From Bacteroidaceae bacterium (GTDB taxonomy: Bacteria; Bacteroidota; Bacteroidia; Bacteroidales; Bacteroidaceae): a stretch of DNA of 40,013 bases. Under the pieces are notes generated by a model. That model was not told the DNA's origin, made no database searches, and was given only the letters and a program-made list of their open reading frames with translations. Positions within the stretch are counted from its first letter, which is position 1, and each line of letters begins with the position of its first letter. The stretch lies in NCBI GenBank assembly GCA_017471185.1, contig JAFUVZ010000051.1, forward strand, positions 1 to 40,013, read 5' to 3'. Below are positions 1 through 6,664 of the stretch, piece by piece. A program made the translations under genes and the position numbers.

Positions 1-85
1 CTTCATAGCTGTTATCACCGCATAAATAGGCTGCGACAATCTCGTCGCGTTTCGCCTTGGGAGTTACTTCATGTAAAATTCTCAT
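1..85 (-). CDS. Partial N-terminus of a gene running off the left edge, possibly a transposase OrfA-type HTH protein
   Basis: On the minus strand an ATG at 85 opens a frame that stays open for 28 codons to the window edge and begins MRILHEVTPKAKRDEIVAAY. The motif of basic residues followed by a short helix and 'AAYLCGDNSYE' resembles the start of a small helix-turn-helix protein such as an insertion-sequence OrfA, but too little is present to name a family. It is separated from the HU-like gene by a repeat-rich spacer. Seen: an open frame with a start codon. Inferred: that it is a gene, and that it is transposase-like. Confidence 0.4.
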   Translation of the reverse strand, partial: MRILHEVTPKAKRDEIVAAYLCGDNSYE

Positions 86-156
86 AAGTTTAACACATTT
101 ATAAAGTTACTAAATGTGTCAACCTATATCAGTATAAGACATCCTTTCCGTTAACC

Positions 157-170
157 CCCTTTGCAAAGGG
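157..170. repeat. 14-bp perfect palindrome
   Basis: CCCTTTGCAAAGGG reads the same on both strands. It lies in the spacer between the left-edge gene and the HU-like gene, just before the 22-bp-period repeat field. It could be a protein-binding site; there is no sign of a gene reading from it. Confidence 0.5.
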
Positions 171-185
171 TAAACATTCACCATC

Positions 186-330
186 AAAAAGGGAATCATT
201 CACCAGAGAAAAAGGAACCTCTCATTAGAGAAAAAGGAATGACTCGTAGGGAAGGAATCGTTTGCCTATACCCAAACGATTGTGTCCCTATACCCAAACG
301 GTCAAACGCCTATACTCAATTTGAAAAGCA
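186..330. repeat. Degenerate tandem repeats with a period of about 22 bp
   Basis: Two sub-families follow each other. The first starts with AAAAAGGGAA or AAAAAGGAA at about 186, 209 and 231. The second is CCTATACCCAAACG at 265-278 and 287-300, with a degenerate third unit at 309-319 (CCTATACTCAA), exactly 22 bp apart. A 9-bp inverted repeat (AATCGTTTG at 256-264, CAAACGATT at 273-281) is embedded in it. No gene of convincing quality reads through. The field lies just 3' of the HU-like gene, which ends at 351. Confidence 0.65.
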
Positions 331-350
331 CATTTTTACAAGGGCCATTT

Positions 351-974
351 TCAGACCTCTGTGTAGATATGTTCTTTACCTCGCACTGATTTCAGGAGCT
401 TGGGATGATCACCTTGAGTCCATGCGTTCAGCTGCTTGCGGGCGGAATAGAGCGTAAGTCCTGACGCATGGGCGAACAAGCCAGCCGTAACGAAGCCATG
501 ATATTTCTCGAGGCAGTCCTTCAAGACCTGTTCCAGGTTCTCCTTGTCAGCCATAATCTCCTGTGTGTCAGGGTTATCATAGCGTCGGAATCCATCGAGC
601 CATTTGTCAATTTCCCTGTTCCATATTTTCCCAGGGTTATACTCCACTCCTTCGAGCTGCACATCCCTGTCTTTCACCTCATTGGCATTGGTCACTTTCC
701 GCTTCAGCGAGAGTTTGGGCGCAAACGATCCGATGGGCGTCTCAATGCGGTAGCCCTCTGAGAGGAACCACCCTGCTGCCCTCATGAACATATCGAAGGC
801 CCGGCTCATCTCCCCGTATCGCATGGAATAGTTCCGTTCGCAGTAGTCCTCCAGCTGCCTCATGTTCATCTTCAGTCCGCTTTTGGGGCGCACATACATC
901 AGGTTCCGTCCATCCTTGCCTTTGACAGGCGTTGGATGCACCTCATACCACATCCCTTGTTTCTTATTTGACAT
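351..974 (-). CDS. HU-like (IHF/HU-related) DNA-binding protein
   Basis: A 207-residue protein. The first two thirds match the Bacteroidetes HU-related family: a short lead (MSNKKQGMWYEVHPTPVKG), a helical pair, then the DNA-arm strand region with 'IETPIGSFAPKLSLKRKV'. The last third (roughly residues 150-207: 'HGFVTAGLFAHASGLTLYSARKQLN...KLLKSVRGKEHIYTEV') looks like a winged-helix tail. Family members are nucleoid-type DNA binders, often in accessory regions next to mobile elements. The frame is open up to 1025, but a TATCTTTG -7 box at 992-999 lies inside that extension, so the ATG at 974 is preferred. The function is by family resemblance; the target is unknown. Confidence 0.8.
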   Translation of the reverse strand: MSNKKQGMWYEVHPTPVKGKDGRNLMYVRPKSGLKMNMRQLEDYCERNYSMRYGEMSRAFDMFMRAAGWFLSEGYRIETPIGSFAPKLSLKRKVTNANEVKDRDVQLEGVEYNPGKIWNREIDKWLDGFRRYDNPDTQEIMADKENLEQVLKDCLEKYHGFVTAGLFAHASGLTLYSARKQLNAWTQGDHPKLLKSVRGKEHIYTEV

Positions 975-991
975 AATACTACATTTTTTCG

Positions 992-999
992 CAAAGATA
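992..999 (-). promoter_or_regulatory. Bacteroidetes -7 element for the HU-like gene
   Basis: TATCTTTG on the minus strand, 17 bp upstream of the ATG at 974. It matches the Bacteroidetes sigma-ABfr -7 consensus TAnnTTTG exactly. No good TTTG box is seen at the expected distance, so only the -7 element is called. Confidence 0.5.
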
Positions 1000-1045
1000 C
1001 GCTTTTTCTCCCGAATATCTCTCAATCAGGCAGATTCTTTTGCAG

Positions 1046-1065
1046 AGACGAGGCGTGCCTCATCT
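1046..1065. repeat. Short hairpin, 9-bp arms with one mismatch and a 2-base loop
   Basis: AGACGAGGC (1046-1054) faces GCCTCATCT (1057-1065) across GT. It lies between the HU-like promoter and the ATPase pseudogene. It has no U-tract, so a terminator role is unlikely; it resembles short extragenic palindromes scattered in Bacteroidales genomes. Confidence 0.4.
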
Positions 1066-1184
1066 ACCACCTGGATAGTCTTCGAGGAATGGCAAAGCGG
1101 ATTTTCACGAAAAAAGGCGTGAAATGTTTGGTGGTTTCAAGAATACTTCGTAATTTGCGCTTCGTAAAACATGAAGCGTAAAAT

Positions 1185-1869
1185 ATGAAGGAGTTAAGCA
1201 ACCCGTTTGTTGTGTACGGATACAAAGGCGCAACCTACTTTTGCGACAGGGAGTCAGAAACTGAAACGTTCCTTCATTCAATTTGTGCCGAATGTATATT
1301 TCATTTTTGCAGGGAGCAAGCAACACATGATGGCAGACATGTTTCTGTTGCCAGAGCGCCCGTTTTATCAAGGAGCTCAGGTTGTCAACATAAAAGAAAT
1401 TGACGAGCGTAAATACTATGAGTTTGCCAGTTCTAAGTTCCAGAAACGTGGGCAGCAACTGCCTGAGGCTGTTTTCCATCACTTATATAATAAATTGGAA
1501 GGGCAAACTTGGTATGTGCAGGCTGCACTGAACCGAGTCTATAGCAACCAATCTGGAGAAATCACAGAAACCGACATTGACATTGCTATCACCGAGCTAA
1601 TAGATGAGGAGGAAGTTGCTTTTGAGAACTATTATTCTTCTTTGACTAACAACCAATCCATCCTGCTTTTGGCCATCGCCAAAGAAGGGCAAGTCAAGTC
1701 ACCTATGGCCCAGGCCTTTATCAGCAAATATCACTTGCCTGCTCTCAGCAGTATCAAGACAGCTCTGAATAGCCTGTTAGATAGCCAATATATCTATCAG
1801 TACCAAGGAGCCTATATTGTGTACGACCGTTTCTTTGGTATGTGGCTGAAAGACAGAATCCTGTTTTAA
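1185..1869 (+). pseudogene. Archaeal-type AAA+ ATPase (PF01637-like), internally deleted and frameshifted
   Basis: The first 25 or so codons from the ATG at 1185 (NPFVVYGYKGATYFCDRES) match the start of the intact ATPase at 9359 (NPFVTKGYAGPEYFCDRV). At about 1260-1275 the reading jumps to another frame, which then runs to the stop at 1869 and matches the C-terminal half of the intact copy ('FIFAGSKQHMM' against 'FLFSGSKRHMM', and the ending 'YDRFFGMWL' against 'YDQFFALWL'). About 148 codons are missing, including the Walker A (PRRLGKT) and Walker B (AIDEF) segments. The product could not be an ATPase. A 220-residue open frame from 1207 exists, but its first residues are out-of-frame sequence. 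Confidence 0.85.
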
Positions 1870-1915
1870 TGAATAAGAAAGCTGTTAATAATAAGTTTTA
1901 AGAACAAAAAATATC

Positions 1916-3985
1916 ATGAAAAAAACATTTCTACTCTTTTTAGTTTTGCTCACGGCCTTCGCGCCAGTGAAAGCAGACGAGGGCATGTGGCTACCGTTGC
2001 TCATTTCCAACAGGATAGCGGATATGCAGGCCAAGGGCAGCCGCCTCACGGCAGAGGATATCTATAGTGTGAACAAGGCTTCGCTGAAGGATGCCGTCGT
2101 GCGTTTCGGCGGAGGATGTACGGGCGAGGTGGTCTCTCCTGACGGACTGCTCTTTACCAACCACCATTGTGGCTATGGGCAGATTCAGGAGCATAGCACG
2201 GTGGAGCACGATTACCTGAAAGATGGCTTCTGGGCCATGAGCAAGGAAGAGGAACTGCCTAATCCAGGACTTACCGTAAGTTTCCTGCAAAGTATGGAGG
2301 ATGTGACGGAACAGGTTTTGAAAGGCTATGTGCCTACGATGACCAACGGACAGCGTGACTCTGTGGTGCAGGTCAATTCAAGGGCTATCACCCAAGCCAT
2401 CAATGACCAGACGAAGGGCATCCGTGCGTCAGTGGAGGGCCTCTACTACGCCAACCAGTATTTCCTCTTCGTATATAAGATCTATTCCGATGTGCGGCTG
2501 GTGGGTGCTCCTCCTTCTTCCATCGGCAAGTTCGGTGGCGATACCGACAACTGGATGTGGCCCCGCCATACGGGCGATTTCTCCATCTTCCGCATCTATG
2601 CGAACAAGGACAATGAGCCTGCCGAATACTCCAAGGATAATGTGCCTTACAAGCCCAAACGCTACTTCACCATCTCCCGTAAGGGCGTGAAAGAGGGAGA
2701 TTTCACGATGGTGTATGGCACTCCTGGCACTACGAAGGAATATGTCACTTCCGATGAGGTCCGCTATACAGGAGAGATTTCTGACCCTGAGAAGATAGCC
2801 TTGCGTACCATGCGTCTGGATATCCAGAAGAAGTATATGTCGCAAGACCAGGCTGTTCGCATCCAGTATTCTTCCAAGAATGCGAGCGTGTCTAACGCCT
2901 GGAAGAAATGGCAAGGTGAATCTAAAGGTCTGGCTCGCAGGAAGACGGTGGAATCAAAGATGGACTTTGAAAAGAGATTCCGCGAGTGGGCTGAAAAGAA
3001 CCAGTACAAGGGATTGCTGGAGCAGATTACTTCACTCTATGAGCGTCGTAATCCCTACTTCCGAGCTCAGGAATATTATACCGAAACCGTCTCTACCATA
3101 GAGTTGCTGGCATTTGCCAACAGAATCCATGCGACTTTAGAGAATGGCACCGCTGTGGAGACAGTAGCCGACGCTTTCTACAAGGACTACTACCAGCCAA
3201 TTGACGAAGAAATCTTCGTGGCTATGATGGGTGCCTTCGACAAGCAGCTCAGTGCGGAGTTCAAGCCTGCTTACCACACGCAGAAACTGGCTCAGTACGG
3301 CAGTCTGGAAGCTTGGCGCAACGATGTGTTTGCCCGTTCCATCTTCACGGACAAGGCCAAGGTATTGAGTCTCACCAAGGATGACCTTGCTAAGATTGAG
3401 GCCGATCCAGCCTATGAGATGTACAATGCTTACAACCAGTGGTACCGTAAGGATCTGCAGCCAACAGTGAGCCGACTGGGACAGGAGATAAACCTGGCTA
3501 ACCGCAGATATATGAAGGCTCAGATGGAGTTCCAGCCCGATAAGTCTTTCTATCCCGACGCAAACCGCACGCTCCGAGTGTCATACGGCCAGATTGCCGG
3601 CTATAAGCCTTCAGACGCTATAACCTACTCACCAATCTCTACCCTCAAGGGTATCATTGAGAAGGATAATCCGGATATCTTCGATTACAACATTCCGCAA
3701 GCCTTGCGTGACATCTATGCCGAAGGTGGTCATGACGACCAGCCGGTATGTTTCCTGGCTACGAACCATACTTCCGGAGGTAATTCAGGCAGTCCTGTCC
3801 TCAATGCCGACGGAGAGCTGATAGGCATCAACTTTGACCGTGTATGGGAAGGCACCATGAGCGACTTGGCCTTTGATCCCGAATTCTGCCGTAACATATC
3901 TCTGGATATCCGTTACCTGCTTTTCGTGGTAGAGAAGATCGGTCATGCCCATTGGCTGCTGGATGAAATGACCTTTGCGGACTGA
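1916..3985 (+). CDS. dpp11: S46 family serine peptidase, DPP11-like (Asp/Glu-specific dipeptidyl peptidase)
   Basis: A 689-residue exported peptidase with a signal peptide (residues 1-20, ending VKA). Family S46 enzymes release dipeptides from peptide N-termini in the periplasm and feed amino-acid fermentation. The chymotrypsin-like triad is visible: His84 (TNHHCGYG), Asp221 (PRHTGDFSIFR) and Ser624 (GGNSGSP). Arg642 in 'INFDRVWEG' sits 18 residues after the serine, the spacing of Ser655 and Arg673 in Porphyromonas gingivalis DPP11, where that Arg selects acidic P1 residues; DPP7 has Gly there. It stands alone between the ATPase pseudogene and a strong terminator. The family is certain; the acidic specificity is inferred from the one residue. 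Confidence 0.93.
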   Translation: MKKTFLLFLVLLTAFAPVKADEGMWLPLLISNRIADMQAKGSRLTAEDIYSVNKASLKDAVVRFGGGCTGEVVSPDGLLFTNHHCGYGQIQEHSTVEHDYLKDGFWAMSKEEELPNPGLTVSFLQSMEDVTEQVLKGYVPTMTNGQRDSVVQVNSRAITQAINDQTKGIRASVEGLYYANQYFLFVYKIYSDVRLVGAPPSSIGKFGGDTDNWMWPRHTGDFSIFRIYANKDNEPAEYSKDNVPYKPKRYFTISRKGVKEGDFTMVYGTPGTTKEYVTSDEVRYTGEISDPEKIALRTMRLDIQKKYMSQDQAVRIQYSSKNASVSNAWKKWQGESKGLARRKTVESKMDFEKRFREWAEKNQYKGLLEQITSLYERRNPYFRAQEYYTETVSTIELLAFANRIHATLENGTAVETVADAFYKDYYQPIDEEIFVAMMGAFDKQLSAEFKPAYHTQKLAQYGSLEAWRNDVFARSIFTDKAKVLSLTKDDLAKIEADPAYEMYNAYNQWYRKDLQPTVSRLGQEINLANRRYMKAQMEFQPDKSFYPDANRTLRVSYGQIAGYKPSDAITYSPISTLKGIIEKDNPDIFDYNIPQALRDIYAEGGHDDQPVCFLATNHTSGGNSGSPVLNADGELIGINFDRVWEGTMSDLAFDPEFCRNISLDIRYLLFVVEKIGHAHWLLDEMTFAD

Positions 3986-4006
3986 TGGAAATCCTATATC
4001 GAAAGT

Positions 4007-4040
4007 GACCGCCTTCTGATTGGAAGGCGGTCTTTATTTT
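4007..4040 (+). terminator. Intrinsic terminator after the S46 peptidase
   Basis: GACCGCCTTC (4007-4016) pairs perfectly with GAAGGCGGTC (4023-4032) across a 6-base loop and is followed by TTTATTTT. It lies 22 bp past the peptidase stop. Confidence 0.9.
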
Positions 4041-4059
4041 ATATAAGTAATAAACACTG

Positions 4060-4368
4060 CTAACAGGAAGCTGCACAATACAGCTGTTTACCTTCGTTAT
4101 CCACGTTCGCTTTGAATTGCGGGTTTGTGATTTTAGCATAGATATGGGTATCGAAGATTTGAGGGATATGCGACTCATACAGCATATCGTTCAGTCGGGC
4201 AAGGGTATGTCGGTTGAAGTCCTTCCCCTTGATGGAAAGATCGACATCCGAGGCTCGTGAATAGTCGCCTCTGGCGCGAGAGCCAAAGATAATCACTTCC
4301 TCTATCTCAGGAACAGAGGCCAGTATCAGCATCAATTCGTTATATGATCTGTCTGTCAATCCGTACAT
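4060..4368 (-). CDS. mntA: MntA-like minimal nucleotidyltransferase antitoxin
   Basis: A 102-residue protein with the nucleotidyltransferase signature GSX10DXD: Gly29-Ser30, then Asp41-Val42-Asp43 in 'FGSRARGDYSRASDVDL'. In characterised HepT/MntA pairs this enzyme transfers AMP from ATP to a tyrosine of the HEPN toxin and so silences it. It starts 2 bp after the stop of the upstream HEPN gene on the same strand, the usual paired layout. All catalytic-motif residues are intact. The family assignment is firm; the antitoxin role is inferred from the pairing. Confidence 0.88.
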   Translation of the reverse strand: MYGLTDRSYNELMLILASVPEIEEVIIFGSRARGDYSRASDVDLSIKGKDFNRHTLARLNDMLYESHIPQIFDTHIYAKITNPQFKANVDNEGKQLYCAASC

Positions 4369-4370
4369 CT

Positions 4371-4784
4371 TCAGTCGCCAACTAATCGTTCCATTTTAGA
4401 TTGTAATTCCAAAAACAAAGGATAATAAGTATAGATGATTTCATCAATTACATCCACTGCCATATCCTCGTCATAAAGATGAGAGGTTTTATTCCTGTCA
4501 TCCACCATTTCCAACCAAGCTTCCCCATTATCAATCAGTGACAGGCTATAAGCCTTTCTAATGGCATCCTTAGAACCAACTACTTCCATAATGCCGTTAT
4601 ACTTTTCATAGCTCATCATCAGTTTCCACGCCAACTCATAAGTAAACTCAAATCTCTTGATCAAGCTGTCACACTCAAAAGGTGTTAATGAGCGTTGTCG
4701 CTTTAACTCAATAACTTCTTCCAGCCTCGCCAAGGCATTCTTGAATGCCCTGAAGCGGTCATGCCATCTAACAGGTATTGCTTC
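4371..4784 (-). CDS. hepT: HepT-like HEPN-domain toxin (nucleotidyltransferase substrate-binding protein)
   Basis: A 137-residue all-helical protein of the HI0074/HepT family. The HEPN ribonuclease motif RX4HXY is complete: Arg98, His103 and Tyr105 in 'RNKTSHLY'. In known systems Arg/His cleave RNA and Tyr is the residue AMPylated by the partner MntA. The start at 4784 (MEAIPV) is preferred over an in-frame Met at 4838, because a promoter-like TAGCTTTG lies at 4808-4815. It forms a two-gene operon with mntA. An all-intact toxin motif suggests a working module rather than a relic. Confidence 0.87.
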   Translation of the reverse strand, partial: EAIPVRWHDRFRAFKNALARLEEVIELKRQRSLTPFECDSLIKRFEFTYELAWKLMMSYEKYNGIMEVVGSKDAIRKAYSLSLIDNGEAWLEMVDDRNKTSHLYDEDMAVDVIDEIIYTYYPLFLELQSKMERLVGD

Positions 4785-4807
4785 CATCTTACTTGCATCT
4801 TTGACTG

Positions 4808-4838
4808 CAAAGCTACAAAAACTATTACAACAATTCAA
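4808..4838 (-). promoter_or_regulatory. Promoter of the hepT-mntA operon
   Basis: On the minus strand TAGCTTTG at 4808-4815 matches TAnnTTTG, with a TTG at 4836-4838 twenty bp upstream. It lies 24 bp before the chosen hepT ATG. Confidence 0.5.
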
Positions 4839-5283
4839 GCCTTATCAGCTTTTCCTTTCCCCTACAGCTATAATTTATTTCTTTTTTCACAAAAAAACTG
4901 GCAATTACAGCATTCCTCATTCCTATAATTTCTATTTTCTCGGAAAACAGTTGTTCTCGTTCTGATTTTTTCATCATCGCAGTCAAATGATGCTCTTTGA
5001 ATTTGAAATGTATCACCATTTTCAAAACCACCTATTCAATATTACTCCACTTTTGGGCATTTATTCAATGAAGTTAAATTGTTTCTACTCTAATTAGAAA
5101 ATACTGACTTGGGGGTTTTCAGCTAATTCTGTTATAACAGCATATTGAGCATCATACCTTGTAGTTGATGTATATGCTTTCTTTGTCGAATTGACAGATG
5201 AAGAATCCAACTCATGAGAATTATCAATATCGACTATGACATACATTTCTGTTGTGCTGATATTCCTGTAAATATACAGGCAC
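4839..5283. other. AT-rich gap with no confident gene, up to the insertion sequence
   Basis: About 445 bp lie between the hepT promoter and the IS end. Two minus-strand frames are open. One, of 68 codons (5031-4825), runs through the hepT promoter and has no recognisable motif. The other covers the stretch directly abutting the IS (5283-5094) and may be the tail of a gene cut by the IS ('VIVDIDNSHELDSSSVN...VSIF'). I recognise neither family. Confidence 0.4.
5094..5283 (-). pseudogene. Possible C-terminal remnant of a gene truncated by the insertion sequence
   Basis: Directly outside the IS end, the minus strand is open for about 62 codons to a stop at 5094, with the reading TEMYVIVDIDNSHELDSSS and the end ENPQVSIF. 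There is no start codon outside the IS; the frame simply emerges from it. It is not the expected C-terminus of the methyltransferase on the other side, since no C5-methyltransferase motif IX/X is seen. If it is a remnant, it would be of a neighbouring gene, for example a restriction enzyme. This is speculative. Confidence 0.25.
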
Positions 5284-5301
5284 TGTAAACTTCCCCTTTT
5301 T
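5284..5301. repeat. Left terminal inverted repeat of the IS
   Basis: TGTAAACTTCCCCTTTTT, perfectly complementary to 6647-6664. It starts with TG as IS3-family ends do. Confidence 0.85.
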
Positions 5302-5496
5302 AGGACAGCCTTCAATTAGACTGCAAATATAGTTTATTTTCTTTTCCCTTGTATGTTTCATGTGGTGATTGATTTCAGATAGGCCACAAATAGCGTGAGC
5401 TGAAGAGATGTACAAGGCCGCCCATGGGGCGCTTGCCTTGGCCTTGCTCAACTCGGAAGCGAAGCTATATTTGCCGTTCTGAACATCAATCATCCT

Positions 5497-6228
5497 CTAT
5501 TCTCCTTTCTTTTTCCGATACTCCATCGGTGTCATATTGTCGAGGCTTTCATGTGGCCTCTCATAGTTGTAATATCTTTTCCATTGCTCGGTCATCTGCC
5601 TCACCTCTTCAACGGTTCTGAAGATATAGGCATCCAGTATGGCCTTCCTGTAGCTTTCGTTGAAGCGCTCAACATAACTGTTCTGCGTCGGCTTACCAGG
5701 CTGTATGTACAGTATCTGTATGTCATTGCCCTTACACCACTCCTGAAACTCTCTGGATATGAACTCCGGTCCGTTATCACATCTTATATTCTGTGGCTTA
5801 CCGCTCAACCAGATAACCTTTTCCAGCATCCTTATCACCCGCTTGGCTGGGAACGACATTGACACTTCCTGAGTAACGACAACCCTGTCACTGTCATCTA
5901 TGATGTTCAGTACCCTGAACTTCCTACCACATTCCAAGACATCGCTGACAAAGTCCAATGACCAGGTCGTAAAAGGCTCCAGGGGCTGTTCCAGAGGTTT
6001 CTTCTCCCTAGCCGGAAGACGTTTCTTCAGCCTCACCCGCTTCTCATAGTGTATATTCTTGTATACACGATACACCTTCTTGTGGTTCCAAGGCTTGCCG
6101 TTCCTCCGTAACGACTTAAAAATCTTCCAAAAGCCGTCTCCATATTGAGCGGCAGAACGGATCGCTTCTTCAACCTCTGTGTCATCACGCTTCTCCCTAT
6201 AGTAAAAATAGGAGCGGTGGATGTCCAT
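5497..6228 (-). CDS. IS3-family transposase OrfB (DDE integrase-type catalytic domain)
   Basis: The catalytic part of the transposase, 243 residues from the ATG at 6228. The frame is open further upstream to the slippery A8 at 6312-6319, so the functional product is an OrfAB fusion. An HTH_21-like region (residues 1-60) precedes an rve core with the DDE triad: Asp in 'WSLDFVSD', Asp in 'IRCDNGPEF' and Glu in 'NSYVERFNESYR'. 'RPHESLDNMTPMEYR' closes it as usual in this family. No damage is visible, so the element may still be active. Confidence 0.93.
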   Translation of the reverse strand: MDIHRSYFYYREKRDDTEVEEAIRSAAQYGDGFWKIFKSLRRNGKPWNHKKVYRVYKNIHYEKRVRLKKRLPAREKKPLEQPLEPFTTWSLDFVSDVLECGRKFRVLNIIDDSDRVVVTQEVSMSFPAKRVIRMLEKVIWLSGKPQNIRCDNGPEFISREFQEWCKGNDIQILYIQPGKPTQNSYVERFNESYRKAILDAYIFRTVEEVRQMTEQWKRYYNYERPHESLDNMTPMEYRKKKGE

Positions 6229-6305
6229 TATCTTGCACGCCCGAGCGATGCTAACATCATACTCATCTACAATCCCGTTGGCCAGCTCTCTCTTGATCTC
6301 GGGCT

Positions 6306-6319
6306 CTAGAGTTTTTTTT
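6306..6319 (-). promoter_or_regulatory. Programmed -1 frameshift site between orfA and orfB
   Basis: A run of eight A residues on the minus strand (6312-6319) is read GAA AAA AAA CTC TAG in the OrfA frame. A one-base backward slip gives AAA ACT CTA GAG and continues without a stop into OrfB. This is the standard way IS3 elements make the OrfAB transposase. The downstream pairing element was not worked out. Confidence 0.75.
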
Positions 6320-6572
6320 CAATGACCTCCTTCAGGATGCGGTTATCCAAAGCCAGATCAGCATACATCTGCTTCAGACGGCGGTTCTCATCCTCCAACT
6401 CCTTGAGACGCTTGACCTGACTCACATCCATACCACTGTACTTCGACTTCCAATTGTATAACGTGGCCTTAGATATCCCATGGTCACGAGCTACCAAATC
6501 GGCATTTGTTCCGCTCTCTAGAGCCTTGACGGCACTTACCATCTCTGACTCACTGTGATTCTTCCTCTTCAT
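6306..6572 (-). CDS. IS3-family transposase OrfA (HTH plus leucine-zipper-like tail)
   Basis: An 88-residue protein from the ATG at 6572 (MKRKNHSESEMV); an upstream in-frame Met at 6593 is also possible. It has a homeodomain-like HTH ('NADLVARDHGISKATLYNWKSKY') that binds the IS ends, then a coiled-coil stretch ('LKELEDENRRLKQMYADLAL') that multimerises the transposase. It ends KKL-stop right after the A8 run, the typical arrangement for -1 frameshifting into OrfB. Confidence 0.92.
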   Translation of the reverse strand: MKRKNHSESEMVSAVKALESGTNADLVARDHGISKATLYNWKSKYSGMDVSQVKRLKELEDENRRLKQMYADLALDNRILKEVIEKKL

Positions 6573-6646
6573 AATAAAACTGTTTCGTGACAAATTTAAT
6601 AATTATTTGTCTAATTTGAAACTGTCCTATTTATAGGGAAGGGTAC

Positions 6647-6664
6647 AAAAAGGGGAAGTTTACA
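6647..6664. repeat. Right terminal inverted repeat of the IS
   Basis: AAAAAGGGGAAGTTTACA, the complement of 5284-5301. Just inside it, a second similar end-like sequence (complement of TGTACCCTTCCC) runs inward from about 6647, so this end looks partly duplicated. Confidence 0.85.

Larger units (their letters stand above)
5284..6664 (-). mobile_element. IS3-family insertion sequence, IS407-like group
   Basis: A 1381-bp element. The ends are a perfect 18-bp inverted repeat, TGTAAACTTCCCCTTTTT at 5284-5301 and its complement at 6647-6664. Both ends then continue to a shared TAGGACAG, but the right end carries an extra 17 bp (GTACCCTTCCCTATAAA) before it. It encodes OrfA and OrfB on the minus strand with an A8 slippery run between them. 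The flanks show no target-site duplication (GGCAC on the left, GAAAC on the right). The right end sits inside a C5 methyltransferase gene and supplies its premature stop. IS3 membership is firm; the IS407 group is inferred from OrfA/OrfB sequence style. Confidence 0.88.

Noticed and set aside
186-330. CRISPR array
   Set aside because: The units are degenerate and run head to tail at 22 bp with no unique spacers of constant length, and no cas gene is present.
161-457. Plus-strand open frame of 98 codons
   Set aside because: It runs through the repeat field and into the antisense of the HU-like gene; its sequence is just the translated repeats.
2429-2914. Minus-strand open frame of 161 codons
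   Set aside because: Shadow of the S46 peptidase, which is intact and full length.
4825-5031. Minus-strand open frame of 68 codons upstream of hepT
   Set aside because: It covers the hepT promoter, has no recognisable motif and an AT-driven composition.
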